Positions 27,390 through 35,511 of a stretch of 41,532 nt of DNA are shown piece after piece. Under the pieces are notes generated by a model. That model made no database searches and was not told where the DNA came from. It saw nothing but the letters and a program-made list of their open reading frames with translations. The stretch lies in the NCBI GenBank assembly GCA_902611265.1, contig CACLYY010000007.1, forward strand, positions 1-41,532, written 5' to 3'. Every line of letters starts with the position of its first letter. Position 1 is the stretch's first letter. The translations under genes were made by a program, and so were the position numbers. This stretch comes from an uncultured Pelagibacteraceae bacterium. Lineage in GTDB: Bacteria; Pseudomonadota; Alphaproteobacteria; Pelagibacterales; Pelagibacteraceae.

Positions 27390-28040
27390 ATGGGAAAGAA
27401 TATTGAAATTTCTGAAAAAATCGAAAAATATATTAATAATTTTAGTTTTAAACTAAATTCAGTTCAAAAAGAAATCATAGATTATAATAATACCCTTGGT
27501 AATGAAAAAAGAATGCAAGTAGCAATATCTCAATGTCATTTTCTCCATTTAATAATAAAAATATCTAATATAAAAAATGTACTTGAGATTGGAACTTTTA
27601 CTGGTCTAAGTGCACTTTCTATTGCCCTTGCACTTCCTGATGATGGAAAACTTACAGCACTTGATAAAGACAAAGAGACAAACAAGATCGCAGTAAGTTT
27701 TTTTAAGAAAGCTAATCAAGATAAAAAAATTCAAACGATTGTAAAACCTGCGCTAGATAGTTTAGATGAATTAAAAAAACAAAAATATGATATGGTTTTT
27801 ATTGATGCTGATAAGCTTAACTATAAAGAATATTATGAAAAATCATTAAAAATAATAAAAAAAGGTGGTTTGATTATTATTGATAATGTTTTATGGCATG
27901 GTGAAGTTGCAGATGAAGATAATATGGATAAATTTACATTAAATATTAAAGAATTAAATGAGCATGTATCAACAGATAAAAGAGTAGAACAAATAATTAT
28001 CCCATTAGGAGATGGAATGACTGTTTGTAGGGTTTTATAA
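27390..28040 (+). CDS. SAM-dependent O-methyltransferase, family 3 (CCoAOMT-like)
   Basis: Members of this family methylate hydroxyl groups of small catechol-like substrates using S-adenosylmethionine and a divalent metal. The SAM motif VLEIGTFTGLSALSIALAL is near residue 66. Metal-ligand regions FIDADKLNYKEYYE and IIIDNVLWHGEV are intact, with the catalytic Lys/Asp/Asn positions conserved. The 216-residue length is normal. It follows gatB with its own promoter-like site and ends in a TAATG junction with trhO. The substrate cannot be inferred. Confidence 0.88.
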   Translation: MGKNIEISEKIEKYINNFSFKLNSVQKEIIDYNNTLGNEKRMQVAISQCHFLHLIIKISNIKNVLEIGTFTGLSALSIALALPDDGKLTALDKDKETNKIAVSFFKKANQDKKIQTIVKPALDSLDELKKQKYDMVFIDADKLNYKEYYEKSLKIIKKGGLIIIDNVLWHGEVADEDNMDKFTLNIKELNEHVSTDKRVEQIIIPLGDGMTVCRVL

Positions 28041-28942
28041 TGTTCAATATCTTTGGTTTTTATAAATTTAAAAAACTTAATAATCTTAAAAAATTGAAAA
28101 ATAGATTAGAAAATAATCTTAAAGATTATGAAATTAGAGGAACAATAATAATTTCACCCGAAGGTGTTAATGGAACAATCTCAGATAAAAAAAATAACCT
28201 TTTAAAATTCAATAAACTTCTAAAAAAAATATTATCTATAAAAAAATTTAATTCAGAAAATAATTCTAATAGTAAATTTAATCCATTTCATAAACTTAAA
28301 ATTAAAATCAAAAAAGAAGTTGTTCCAATGGGTTTTAAAGTTAGAAACTATAATTTTCCTAAGAACAACCTAAATCCAAGGGAATGGAATAAAATAATAA
28401 AAAAAAAGGATACAGTTTTGATAGATGCACGGAAGCCCTTTGAACATGATGTGGGTACTTTTAAAAAATCTTTAAATCCAAATATAGAAAACTTTCGTGA
28501 ATTTCCTAAATATTTAAATCAATTTAAAAATAGCGAAAATATAGCAATGTTTTGTACAGGCGGTATCAGGTGTGAAAAAGCAAATATTTATTTGAAAAAA
28601 AAAGGATTTAAAAATGTATATGTTTTAAAAGGCGGAATTATTAACTATCTGAATAATATTAATAAAAAAAATAGTCAATGGAACGGCGAATGTTTTGTTT
28701 TTGATAATAGAGTTTCAATAAAACATGGCTTGAGGCAGGGGAGTTATTCAATTTGTAGTGGTTGCAGAAAACCTGTTTCTATCAAAGAAAAAAAATCTTC
28801 TAAATATTTAGAAGGTATTCATTGTCCAAAATGTCACGATTCTTTAACAGATTATCAAAAATCAAGATTTGCTATGAGACAAAAACAGATATTACTTGCA
28901 AAAAAATTAGGTAAGAGACATATCTTCAAAAAAGAATATTAA
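28040..28942 (+). CDS. trhO: tRNA uridine(34) hydroxylase TrhO (rhodanese domain, YceA type)
   Basis: TrhO homologues hydroxylate tRNA uridine 34 with prephenate-independent oxygen use in E. coli and B. subtilis. An N-terminal acylphosphatase-like segment (GTIIISPEGVNGTISD) precedes a rhodanese domain whose active-site Cys lies in AMFCTGGIRCEKANIYL. A short Cys pair region (CSGCRKP, HCPKCHD) follows near the C-terminus and could bind metal. The 300-residue length is close to the family. It starts on the last base of the methyltransferase gene. Function is assigned by family resemblance. Confidence 0.87.
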   Translation: MFNIFGFYKFKKLNNLKKLKNRLENNLKDYEIRGTIIISPEGVNGTISDKKNNLLKFNKLLKKILSIKKFNSENNSNSKFNPFHKLKIKIKKEVVPMGFKVRNYNFPKNNLNPREWNKIIKKKDTVLIDARKPFEHDVGTFKKSLNPNIENFREFPKYLNQFKNSENIAMFCTGGIRCEKANIYLKKKGFKNVYVLKGGIINYLNNINKKNSQWNGECFVFDNRVSIKHGLRQGSYSICSGCRKPVSIKEKKSSKYLEGIHCPKCHDSLTDYQKSRFAMRQKQILLAKKLGKRHIFKKEY

Positions 28943-28959
28943 AATAATAATTAATTTAT

Positions 28960-30321
28960 ATGGACTTGCTTAAAGAAAATATTCCTGTGCTTGTAAGAAA
29001 ACTTGCAATACCAGCAAGCGTTGGAACGCTCTTTCAAACTTTATACAATATTGTAGATACATTTTATTCTGGACTAATTTCACCAGAGGCTCTATCAGCT
29101 TTGAGTAAATCTTTTCCAATATACTTTATAATTGTTGCAACATCTATTGGTGTTACCGTAGGTGGAACTTCATTGATAGGAAATAGTATTGGAGAAAAAA
29201 ATGAAAAAAACGCTTCTTACTATTTTACTCATATTATAATTTACGGTTTGCTAATTTCAGTTTTTATCACATTTATAGGTCTCTATTTTTCGGAAAAGGT
29301 ATTTAATCTGATGGGATCAACTGAAGAAATTACAAATTTGGGTCTCCAATATACAAATATTATGTTTTATGGATCATTCCTATTTTTCCTTGTTGTTTCA
29401 TTAAATTCGCTTCTACATGCTGAAGGAGATACAAAAACATACAGAAATGTTTTAATCCTTAGTTTTCTCTTAAATATAATTTTAAATCCGATTTTAATAT
29501 TTGGGTTTTTATTTATTCCTTCAATGGGAATGATGGGTATAGGTTTATCAACCATTATTGCACAATTAATAGCATTTCTTATTATTCTTTTTAAAGTTTT
29601 ACAAAATCCACGTGTTAAAAAAATTACAATTGAATATTTTAATGTAAAATTTACTTTTTTAAAAAATATTTTCTTTCAATCAATGCCTATATCAATTGCA
29701 ATATGTGGATATGCTGTTGCAGCTACATTTATTTTCACATATGTTGGTCAGACAAGTGAGCTAGCAGTTGCCGGTTATGGTGCAGCTACGAGAATAGAGC
29801 AGGTTGTTTTACTGCCAATACTGGGAATAAATACTGCAATAATTTCAATTATAGCTCAAAACTTTGGTGCAAATAACTTTGATAGAGTTAAAGAGACTTA
29901 CTTCGTTTCAATTAAATACGGGCTTATATTGATGGTTTTTTCAGGGATATTAGTTTATTTAACAGCCGATATAGTTCCAAGGTTTTTTTCTAGTAACGAA
30001 GTGGTATTAGAATATGGAAGAAGGTATTTAAAAATTGCAGCTTTCATATTACCGGCTTACCCAATTTTCTTTTTATCTAATGGATTTTTTATGGGCTTGA
30101 AGAAGTCAAATTATGCAATGTGCAATAATATGATGAGAAATGTACTAGTGCCAATATGTGTTTTCTATTTAGCTAAATACTTATCAGCAGACTTTGATAC
30201 TTTTTTTTGGCTATGGTTTGTTTTCCAGTGGACTCTATCTATACTTTTATTTACGTATGTTAGCTATTTTATAAAAAAAAAATTAGATAAATCTAGCACT
30301 GTCCTTAATCCACAACCATAA
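28960..30321 (+). CDS. MATE-family efflux transporter
   Basis: MATE transporters export cationic compounds in exchange for Na+ or H+ in the inner membrane. The 453-residue protein has about twelve hydrophobic segments in two halves. It opens with the LAIPASVGTLFQTLYNIVDTFYSG segment typical of MatE repeat one, and LSALSKSFPIYF follows. The second repeat shows FQSMPISIAICGYAVAATFIF with GYGAATRIEQVVLLPILGINTA. The substrate is unknown. The final 39 bases overlap the 3' end of soxG on the opposite strand. Confidence 0.88.
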   Translation: MDLLKENIPVLVRKLAIPASVGTLFQTLYNIVDTFYSGLISPEALSALSKSFPIYFIIVATSIGVTVGGTSLIGNSIGEKNEKNASYYFTHIIIYGLLISVFITFIGLYFSEKVFNLMGSTEEITNLGLQYTNIMFYGSFLFFLVVSLNSLLHAEGDTKTYRNVLILSFLLNIILNPILIFGFLFIPSMGMMGIGLSTIIAQLIAFLIILFKVLQNPRVKKITIEYFNVKFTFLKNIFFQSMPISIAICGYAVAATFIFTYVGQTSELAVAGYGAATRIEQVVLLPILGINTAIISIIAQNFGANNFDRVKETYFVSIKYGLILMVFSGILVYLTADIVPRFFSSNEVVLEYGRRYLKIAAFILPAYPIFFLSNGFFMGLKKSNYAMCNNMMRNVLVPICVFYLAKYLSADFDTFFWLWFVFQWTLSILLFTYVSYFIKKKLDKSSTVLNPQP

Positions 30322-30828
30322 ATCTTCAGAAAAGGATCTTCTTACAAAAAGATTAATTTCATTGATTTCTTTATGGTGGATAATCACATCTGTATGATTT
30401 AACAGAGTTTGTGTAACTGAGTTTTTAGTTTTTTTGAAACTTTCAAAATTAAATGGTGATCCAGAGGAAAGAAGATCAAAAGTGTTATTGCCTTTTATAT
30501 TAATACAAATCCATTGATCCGAGACATCAACGACTGAACCAAAATTAAGTTTTGAAATTTCATTAAAAAGGTTATTGAATAATTGTCGATCTTCACCGTT
30601 AAAATATACTAACCATTCGTCTGGACTTAGCCATAGTGTATTGTATTGTTGATTTGATGAACTTGTATTAGGCTCAATAGGTAAAATTATAGATAAGATT
30701 TTTCCTATTTTGGTAAAAAATTCTTTCTTTTTTCCTCTTAAATTTATTTTTACGATTGGTTCAGATAATGAAAATTCGAGACCTTCAAATGAATTTTTTT
30801 CAAATTTAGGATATTCTTTATTAAGCAT
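30283..30828 (-). CDS. soxG: Sarcosine oxidase gamma subunit
   Basis: SoxG is the smallest-but-one subunit of heterotetrameric sarcosine oxidase. It resembles GcvT-like folds and supports complex assembly. The 181-residue sequence contains LWLSPDEWLVYFNGED, VVDVSDQWICINIKG and the C-terminal LFVRRSFSEDLWLWIKD, typical of the family. It overlaps the soxA end by eight bases, giving soxB-soxD-soxA-soxG order. Its 3' end overlaps the convergent MATE gene by 39 bases. Confidence 0.92.
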   Translation of the reverse strand: MLNKEYPKFEKNSFEGLEFSLSEPIVKINLRGKKKEFFTKIGKILSIILPIEPNTSSSNQQYNTLWLSPDEWLVYFNGEDRQLFNNLFNEISKLNFGSVVDVSDQWICINIKGNNTFDLLSSGSPFNFESFKKTKNSVTQTLLNHTDVIIHHKEINEINLFVRRSFSEDLWLWIKDSARFI

Positions 30829-33823
30829 TAATCCTCTTATTTTCTCTATCTAAAAAAACAGAGTCAGAAACTGTTACATTTATGTTTTTATTTTCCATTG
30901 GTACAATAAGTTTTTGACCACTCATTTTTTTTCCACTTTTTACGACAGCTAGTGCAATTGATTTATTTAAATTTGGACTAAAGTAACTCGATGTTACATG
31001 TCCAATCATTTCTATTGGCTTTTTGCTCATATCAGAGACAATCTGAGCTCCTTCCTCTAAAACTTCATTTGGATCATCTGTGAGTAATCCTACAAGTTGC
31101 TTTCTATCTTCTCTAATAGTATCACTTCTATAAAGTGATCTTTTTCCAATAAAATCATATTTTTTTTTGCTAACTATCCAATCCATTTGAAGGTCAATAG
31201 GTGTCATTGTTCCATCTGTATCTTGACCGACAATAATAAAACCTTTTTCAGCTCTTAATAAATGCATAGTTTCTGTTCCGTAAGGTGTAATCTTAAATTC
31301 TTTTCCTGCCTCAATGCATTTTTCCCATAACGATTTTCCATATTTTGACTCTATGTTAATTTCATAGCTAAGTTCGCCAGTAAAACTTATTCTCATTATT
31401 CTACAATTTATCTCATCAATTTTGCCATTTTGATACGACATATGTGGAAAAGCATCATCACTAAAATCTTTATCTGGAAATATTTTTTTTAATATTTTTT
31501 TAGAGTTTGGACCACATATACTTGCTGTCGAGTAGTGGTCTGTGACTGAAGTTAAGTAAACATCTAACTCAGGCCACTCTGTTTGTAAATAATCTTCAAG
31601 TTTTGAAAGAACATTAGCTGCTCCTCCTGTTGTGGTAGTCATTAAATAATGATTTTCACCTAATCTTGTCGTAACACCATCATCATAAACCATGCCATCT
31701 TCATTTAACATCAATCCATATCTGCATTTTCCAATTCCTAATTTTGACCATGCATTTGTGTAAACTCTATTTAAAAATTCAGATGCATCAGTTCCTTGAA
31801 TATCTATTTTTCCAAGTGTAGAAGCATCTAAAATTCCTGCACTATCTCTAGCTGCCTTACTTTCTCTTTGAACAGCTTCATGAAGACCTTCGTTATTAAT
31901 AGGGTAGTACCAAGGCCTTTTCCATTGTCCAACATTTTCGAATTTAGCTTTATTTTGAATATGCCATTCATTAATTGACGTTTTTCTTATTATATCAAAA
32001 AAATTACCTACACTTCTTCCAACTATTGATCCAAAAGTTAACGGCGTGAACGGAGGTCTAAATGTTGTTGTTCCTAGTGTGCCCATTTTAACTCCGGCTG
32101 TATCTGCAATAATCCCCAATGCATGCATGTTGGATAATTTGCCTTGATCAGTTGCCATACCAGTCGTTGTGTAACGTTTTACATGTTCAATAGATTTAAA
32201 ACCTTCTCTGAGAGCAAGCTTTATATCTTTTGCAGTAGAGTCATTTTGAAAATCAATAAAAGATTTGCATTTACCCTCTGATATATAATTTGGCAGTAGC
32301 CATATATTTCTTTTATTTAATTCTTTTGAGTTTATCACAGAAGTGTTGTCAAATTCAGTTTCGCTGACCTTCAAAAAATTCTTTACCTTTTTATTTGTAT
32401 TATTAATTATTTCTTCAAGTTCAAAGTCACCATTACATGAACCAACATTAATATGATTTTTGTCAATTTCATTTGGTATAAAAGTTTGATCAATTTCTCT
32501 AAAATCTAACTTTCCACCAGATTGTGTGTGCATGTGGACCATCGGTGTCCAACCACCACTTATCGCCAAACAATCACAGTTAATTCTAATTTTATTTCCA
32601 ACAACATTTGATCCATCCTCTGATAAATTCATTATCTCAATAGAATATATTTTTCTAAGACCAAAAGTGTTAACCACTGTTGAGTTCCAATAGATTTTAA
32701 CTCCAAGTTGTTCAGCATTTTTTACAATTTTTGAATTAGATTTTTTTCTTATATCTATCATTTCGACAGATATTCCTTTTTCTTTCAAGGAGACTGCCGT
32801 TTCATAAGCGCTATCATTATTAGTAAATATTATATTCTTGAATCCACAAGACACACCATAAAAGTCTAAATATTTTTTTACGGAGTTAGAAAGCATTATT
32901 CCTGGTCTATCGTTATTATTAAACACAAGGGGTCTTTCTATAGCACCAGTAGCGACTATTACTTTATCAGCTCTGATTTTCCATAATCTCTGTCTGATGC
33001 CACCATTTCTTTTAACCAATGGTAGATGGTCTGAAATATTTTCTTTTGCTAAGAGGTAATTATAACTATGATAAGCTGCTAAGCTTGTTCTAGTTTTGAT
33101 TGTTAAATTATCTAATTTTTTAAGTTCTGCTATCTCCTCATCTATCCATTCACCTGAATATTTATCATTAATTTTATAATTTTCATTCTTTTGAAATATT
33201 GTTGATCCGCCAAGAATATTTTTATCTTCAATCAATATTGTTTTTAAATTATTTTTAGCAGCAATTTTTGATGCTATAATTCCAGAAATACCACCACCTA
33301 TAATTAATACATCACAATGTACATGTTTATGGTCATACAATTCAGGATCGGGTTTTGTTGGTGATTTACCTAGTCCCGCAGACCATCTTATCAACGGTTC
33401 ATAAATTTTTTTCCAAAAACTTTTAGGCCACATAAAAGTCTTATAATAAAAACCTGCAGGTATAAATGGAGATATAAAATTGTTAATTCCTCCTATATCA
33501 AAATTAACACTGGGCCAACAATTTTGACTTGAGGCTTTTAAACCTTCATACAATTCAATCTCTGTAGCTCTAACATTAGGTTCTGTTAAATCTGTATCTT
33601 CATTTATTTGGCATATCGCATTAGGTTCTTCTGATCCACTAGACATTATTCCTCTTGGTCGATGATATTTAAAGCTTCTACCAACTAAATGAACTCCATT
33701 TGAAAGTAGGGCAGATGCTAAAGTATCACCTTCAAAACCGTGATAAGATTTTCCATCGAAATTAAATGAAACTATCTTAGTTTGATCTACATGTTTTGTC
33801 TTATTAACTCTATATTTTGTCAT
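30821..33823 (-). CDS. soxA: Sarcosine oxidase alpha subunit
   Basis: SoxA binds NAD+ and, with SoxB, forms the catalytic core that demethylates sarcosine to glycine, passing the methylene group to tetrahydrofolate. The 1000-residue protein starts with a ferredoxin-like (Fer2_4-type) domain without its Fe-S cysteines, then a dinucleotide-binding fold (DVLIIGGGISGI at residues 171-182). A GcvT-like folate-binding half from about residue 610 carries GKCRYGLMLNEDG and ends with GHVTSSYFSPNLNKSIALAVV. Length is normal. It starts right at the soxD stop (no gap) and overlaps soxG by eight bases. Confidence 0.95.
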   Translation of the reverse strand: MTKYRVNKTKHVDQTKIVSFNFDGKSYHGFEGDTLASALLSNGVHLVGRSFKYHRPRGIMSSGSEEPNAICQINEDTDLTEPNVRATEIELYEGLKASSQNCWPSVNFDIGGINNFISPFIPAGFYYKTFMWPKSFWKKIYEPLIRWSAGLGKSPTKPDPELYDHKHVHCDVLIIGGGISGIIASKIAAKNNLKTILIEDKNILGGSTIFQKNENYKINDKYSGEWIDEEIAELKKLDNLTIKTRTSLAAYHSYNYLLAKENISDHLPLVKRNGGIRQRLWKIRADKVIVATGAIERPLVFNNNDRPGIMLSNSVKKYLDFYGVSCGFKNIIFTNNDSAYETAVSLKEKGISVEMIDIRKKSNSKIVKNAEQLGVKIYWNSTVVNTFGLRKIYSIEIMNLSEDGSNVVGNKIRINCDCLAISGGWTPMVHMHTQSGGKLDFREIDQTFIPNEIDKNHINVGSCNGDFELEEIINNTNKKVKNFLKVSETEFDNTSVINSKELNKRNIWLLPNYISEGKCKSFIDFQNDSTAKDIKLALREGFKSIEHVKRYTTTGMATDQGKLSNMHALGIIADTAGVKMGTLGTTTFRPPFTPLTFGSIVGRSVGNFFDIIRKTSINEWHIQNKAKFENVGQWKRPWYYPINNEGLHEAVQRESKAARDSAGILDASTLGKIDIQGTDASEFLNRVYTNAWSKLGIGKCRYGLMLNEDGMVYDDGVTTRLGENHYLMTTTTGGAANVLSKLEDYLQTEWPELDVYLTSVTDHYSTASICGPNSKKILKKIFPDKDFSDDAFPHMSYQNGKIDEINCRIMRISFTGELSYEINIESKYGKSLWEKCIEAGKEFKITPYGTETMHLLRAEKGFIIVGQDTDGTMTPIDLQMDWIVSKKKYDFIGKRSLYRSDTIREDRKQLVGLLTDDPNEVLEEGAQIVSDMSKKPIEMIGHVTSSYFSPNLNKSIALAVVKSGKKMSGQKLIVPMENKNINVTVSDSVFLDRENKRINA

Positions 33824-34099
33824 TTATTCTACCGGTGGTTTTTCACCCATTTTATAAACCCCATGTATCTTGTCATTTGATGTGTCTCTAACCATATTAA
33901 ACCACTTTCTACATCCATGAGCATGGTTCCATCTTTCGAACTGAACTCCTTTAATATTCTTTCTCATAAATAGATATTCTGCCCATTGATCATCACTTAG
34001 TTCAGTTGGTTGTTTCGGTCTAACTATGTGAGCTTCACCTCCACATGAAAATTCACTTTGGTCTCTTTCACCACAATATGGACAATTTATTAAAAACAT
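33824..34099 (-). CDS. soxD: Sarcosine oxidase delta subunit
   Basis: SoxD is a small zinc-binding structural subunit. The 91 residues contain NCPYCGERDQSEFSCGGEAH near the start and the HAHGCRKWFNMVRDT segment near residue 60. Cys6, Cys9, His59 and Cys63 are the probable zinc ligands. Length is normal. Its ATG shares a base with the soxB stop (TAATG) and its stop directly precedes the soxA start, so synthesis of all three is tightly linked. Confidence 0.95.
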   Translation of the reverse strand: MFLINCPYCGERDQSEFSCGGEAHIVRPKQPTELSDDQWAEYLFMRKNIKGVQFERWNHAHGCRKWFNMVRDTSNDKIHGVYKMGEKPPVE

Positions 34100-35352
34100 T
34101 AGTGTGCTACAGCAGCTGCACCATGCTCATCAACTAGATCTCCACTCACAAATCGATTAAGATTAAATGCAGCATTTAATTTATGTGGTTCATCATTAGC
34201 AATAGTGTGTGCAAATAAATCACCAGATCCAGGTGTTGCTTTAAAACCTCCAGTGCCCCAACCACAGTTAAAATAGAGTCCTTTTATATTTGTTTTACTA
34301 ATTATTGGACTTGCATCAGGACATATATCAACAATTCCTCCCCATTGTCTCAACATTTTCATTCGGCTAAAAATTGGGTAAAGCTCCAATATTGCTTTTA
34401 ATGTTCCTTCGACAACATCGTGACTACCTCTTTGAGTATAAGAAACATAAGCGTCGGTGCCAGCACCAATTACTAGTTCACCTTTGTCAGACTGACTAAC
34501 ATATGCATGCACAGCGTTGGACATTACTACAGTATCAATTATTGGTTTGACCGGTTCTGAAACTAATGCTTGTAAAGGTTTGCTTTCCAATGGTAATTTT
34601 AATCCTGCCATGTTAGCAATTACACTTGAGTGTCCTGCTGCAACAACACCAATTTTTTTTGTTTTAATAAATCCTTTTGATGTTTCAACACCTTCAACTT
34701 GATCTCCATTTCTTTTTATACCTTTAACTTCACAATTTTGAATTATATCAACTCCCATTTTATCCGCACCTCTTGCATAACCCCATGCAACAGCATCATG
34801 TCTAGCAGTTCCCGCTCTTCTTTGTAATGTTCCACCAAGAACAGGGTATCTTATATCTGGAGAAGTATTTATTATTGGACAAAATTCTTTTACTTGATCT
34901 GTATTTAACCACACTGCATCAATACCATTAAGTCTGTTTGCATGAGTTCTTCTTTTTAAATCTCTTACATCTTGAAGGTTATGGGCTAAATTCATAACTC
35001 CTCTTTGACTGAACATTATATTGTAATTTAATTCTTGAGATAAGTTTTCCCAAATTTTTAAAGCATGGTCGTATAATCCAGCACTTGCATCCCACAAATA
35101 ATTTGATCTTATAATTGTAGTATTTCTTCCTGTATTTCCTCCACCAATCCAGCCTTTTTCTAACACAGCAATATTTCTCATGTTATGCTTTTTAGCTAGG
35201 TAGTAAGCTGTTGCTAACCCGTGGCCACCACCACCAATTATAATGGCTTCATATTCTCTTTTTGGCTCAGGATCTCCCCAGGCTTGCTTCCAGTTTTCAT
35301 GCTGCGAAAAAGCATTTTTAATAAGTGAGAATATCGAATATTTGTTTTTCAT
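34099..35352 (-). CDS. soxB: Sarcosine oxidase beta subunit
   Basis: SoxB carries FAD at the catalytic site and covalent FMN at the interface with SoxA. The FAD-binding [20 protein letters not shown] lies at residues 37-56, followed by [37 protein letters not shown] contains His185, which lies where the FMN-linked His is expected in characterised Sox[14 protein letters not shown] near residue 370 matches the C-terminal flavin contact. The 417-residue length is normal. It begins the operon behind a palindrome. The enzyme is the last step from glycine betaine to glycine. Confidence 0.95.
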   Translation of the reverse strand: MKNKYSIFSLIKNAFSQHENWKQAWGDPEPKREYEAIIIGGGGHGLATAYYLAKKHNMRNIAVLEKGWIGGGNTGRNTTIIRSNYLWDASAGLYDHALKIWENLSQELNYNIMFSQRGVMNLAHNLQDVRDLKRRTHANRLNGIDAVWLNTDQVKEFCPIINTSPDIRYPVLGGTLQRRAGTARHDAVAWGYARGADKMGVDIIQNCEVKGIKRNGDQVEGVETSKGFIKTKKIGVVAAGHSSVIANMAGLKLPLESKPLQALVSEPVKPIIDTVVMSNAVHAYVSQSDKGELVIGAGTDAYVSYTQRGSHDVVEGTLKAILELYPIFSRMKMLRQWGGIVDICPDASPIISKTNIKGLYFNCGWGTGGFKATPGSGDLFAHTIANDEPHKLNAAFNLNRFVSGDLVDEHGAAAVAH

Positions 35353-35366
35353 AATTGCCAGAAATT

Positions 35367-35401
35367 ACTTGATTAATATTGAATATTCAATGATTTCAAG
35401 T
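35367..35401. promoter_or_regulatory. Nested palindrome between soxB and tRNA-Ser
   Basis: A perfect 14-base palindrome ATTGAATATTCAAT (35378-35391) is enclosed by ACTTGA (35367-35372) and TCAAGT (35396-35401), whose centre is offset by half a base. Read on the minus strand it sits between TTGAAA (35399-35394) and TATTAA (35378-35373), the likely soxB promoter spacer. On the plus strand TTGAAT (35379-35384), 17 bases, then TACACA (35402-35407) could serve tRNA-Ser. A two-sided operator is plausible but unproven. Confidence 0.4.
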
Positions 35402-35416
35402 TACACATCTACGTAC

Positions 35417-35511
35417 GGAAGGATGGGTGAGCTGGTTGAAACCAGCGGTTTGCTAAACCGCCGTACGCTTGAAAAGGTGTACCGAGGGTTCGAATCCCTC
35501 TCCTTCCGCCA
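35417..35511 (+). tRNA. tRNA-Ser(GCU)
   Basis: The sequence folds as a class II tRNA. The acceptor GGAAGGA pairs with TCCTTCC, the D stem is GGT/ACC, and the anticodon stem GCGGT/ACCGC holds loop TTGCTAA with anticodon GCT (35452-35454), which reads AGC/AGU serine codons. A long variable arm follows, then the T arm GAGGG-TTCGAAT-CCCTC. Discriminator G35508 is followed by an encoded CCA (35509-35511). It lies between two minus-strand genes; the stop codon of the transglycosylase begins on the very next base. Confidence 0.97.

Noticed and set aside
30821-33823. Iron-sulfur cluster in the SoxA N-terminal ferredoxin-like domain
   Set aside because: The domain fold is recognisable but the cluster Cys set is missing, as is usual for SoxA.
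35417-35511. tRNA-Ser as an integration site
   Set aside because: No integrase gene, no repeated tRNA 3' end in the window, and no change in base composition at either side.
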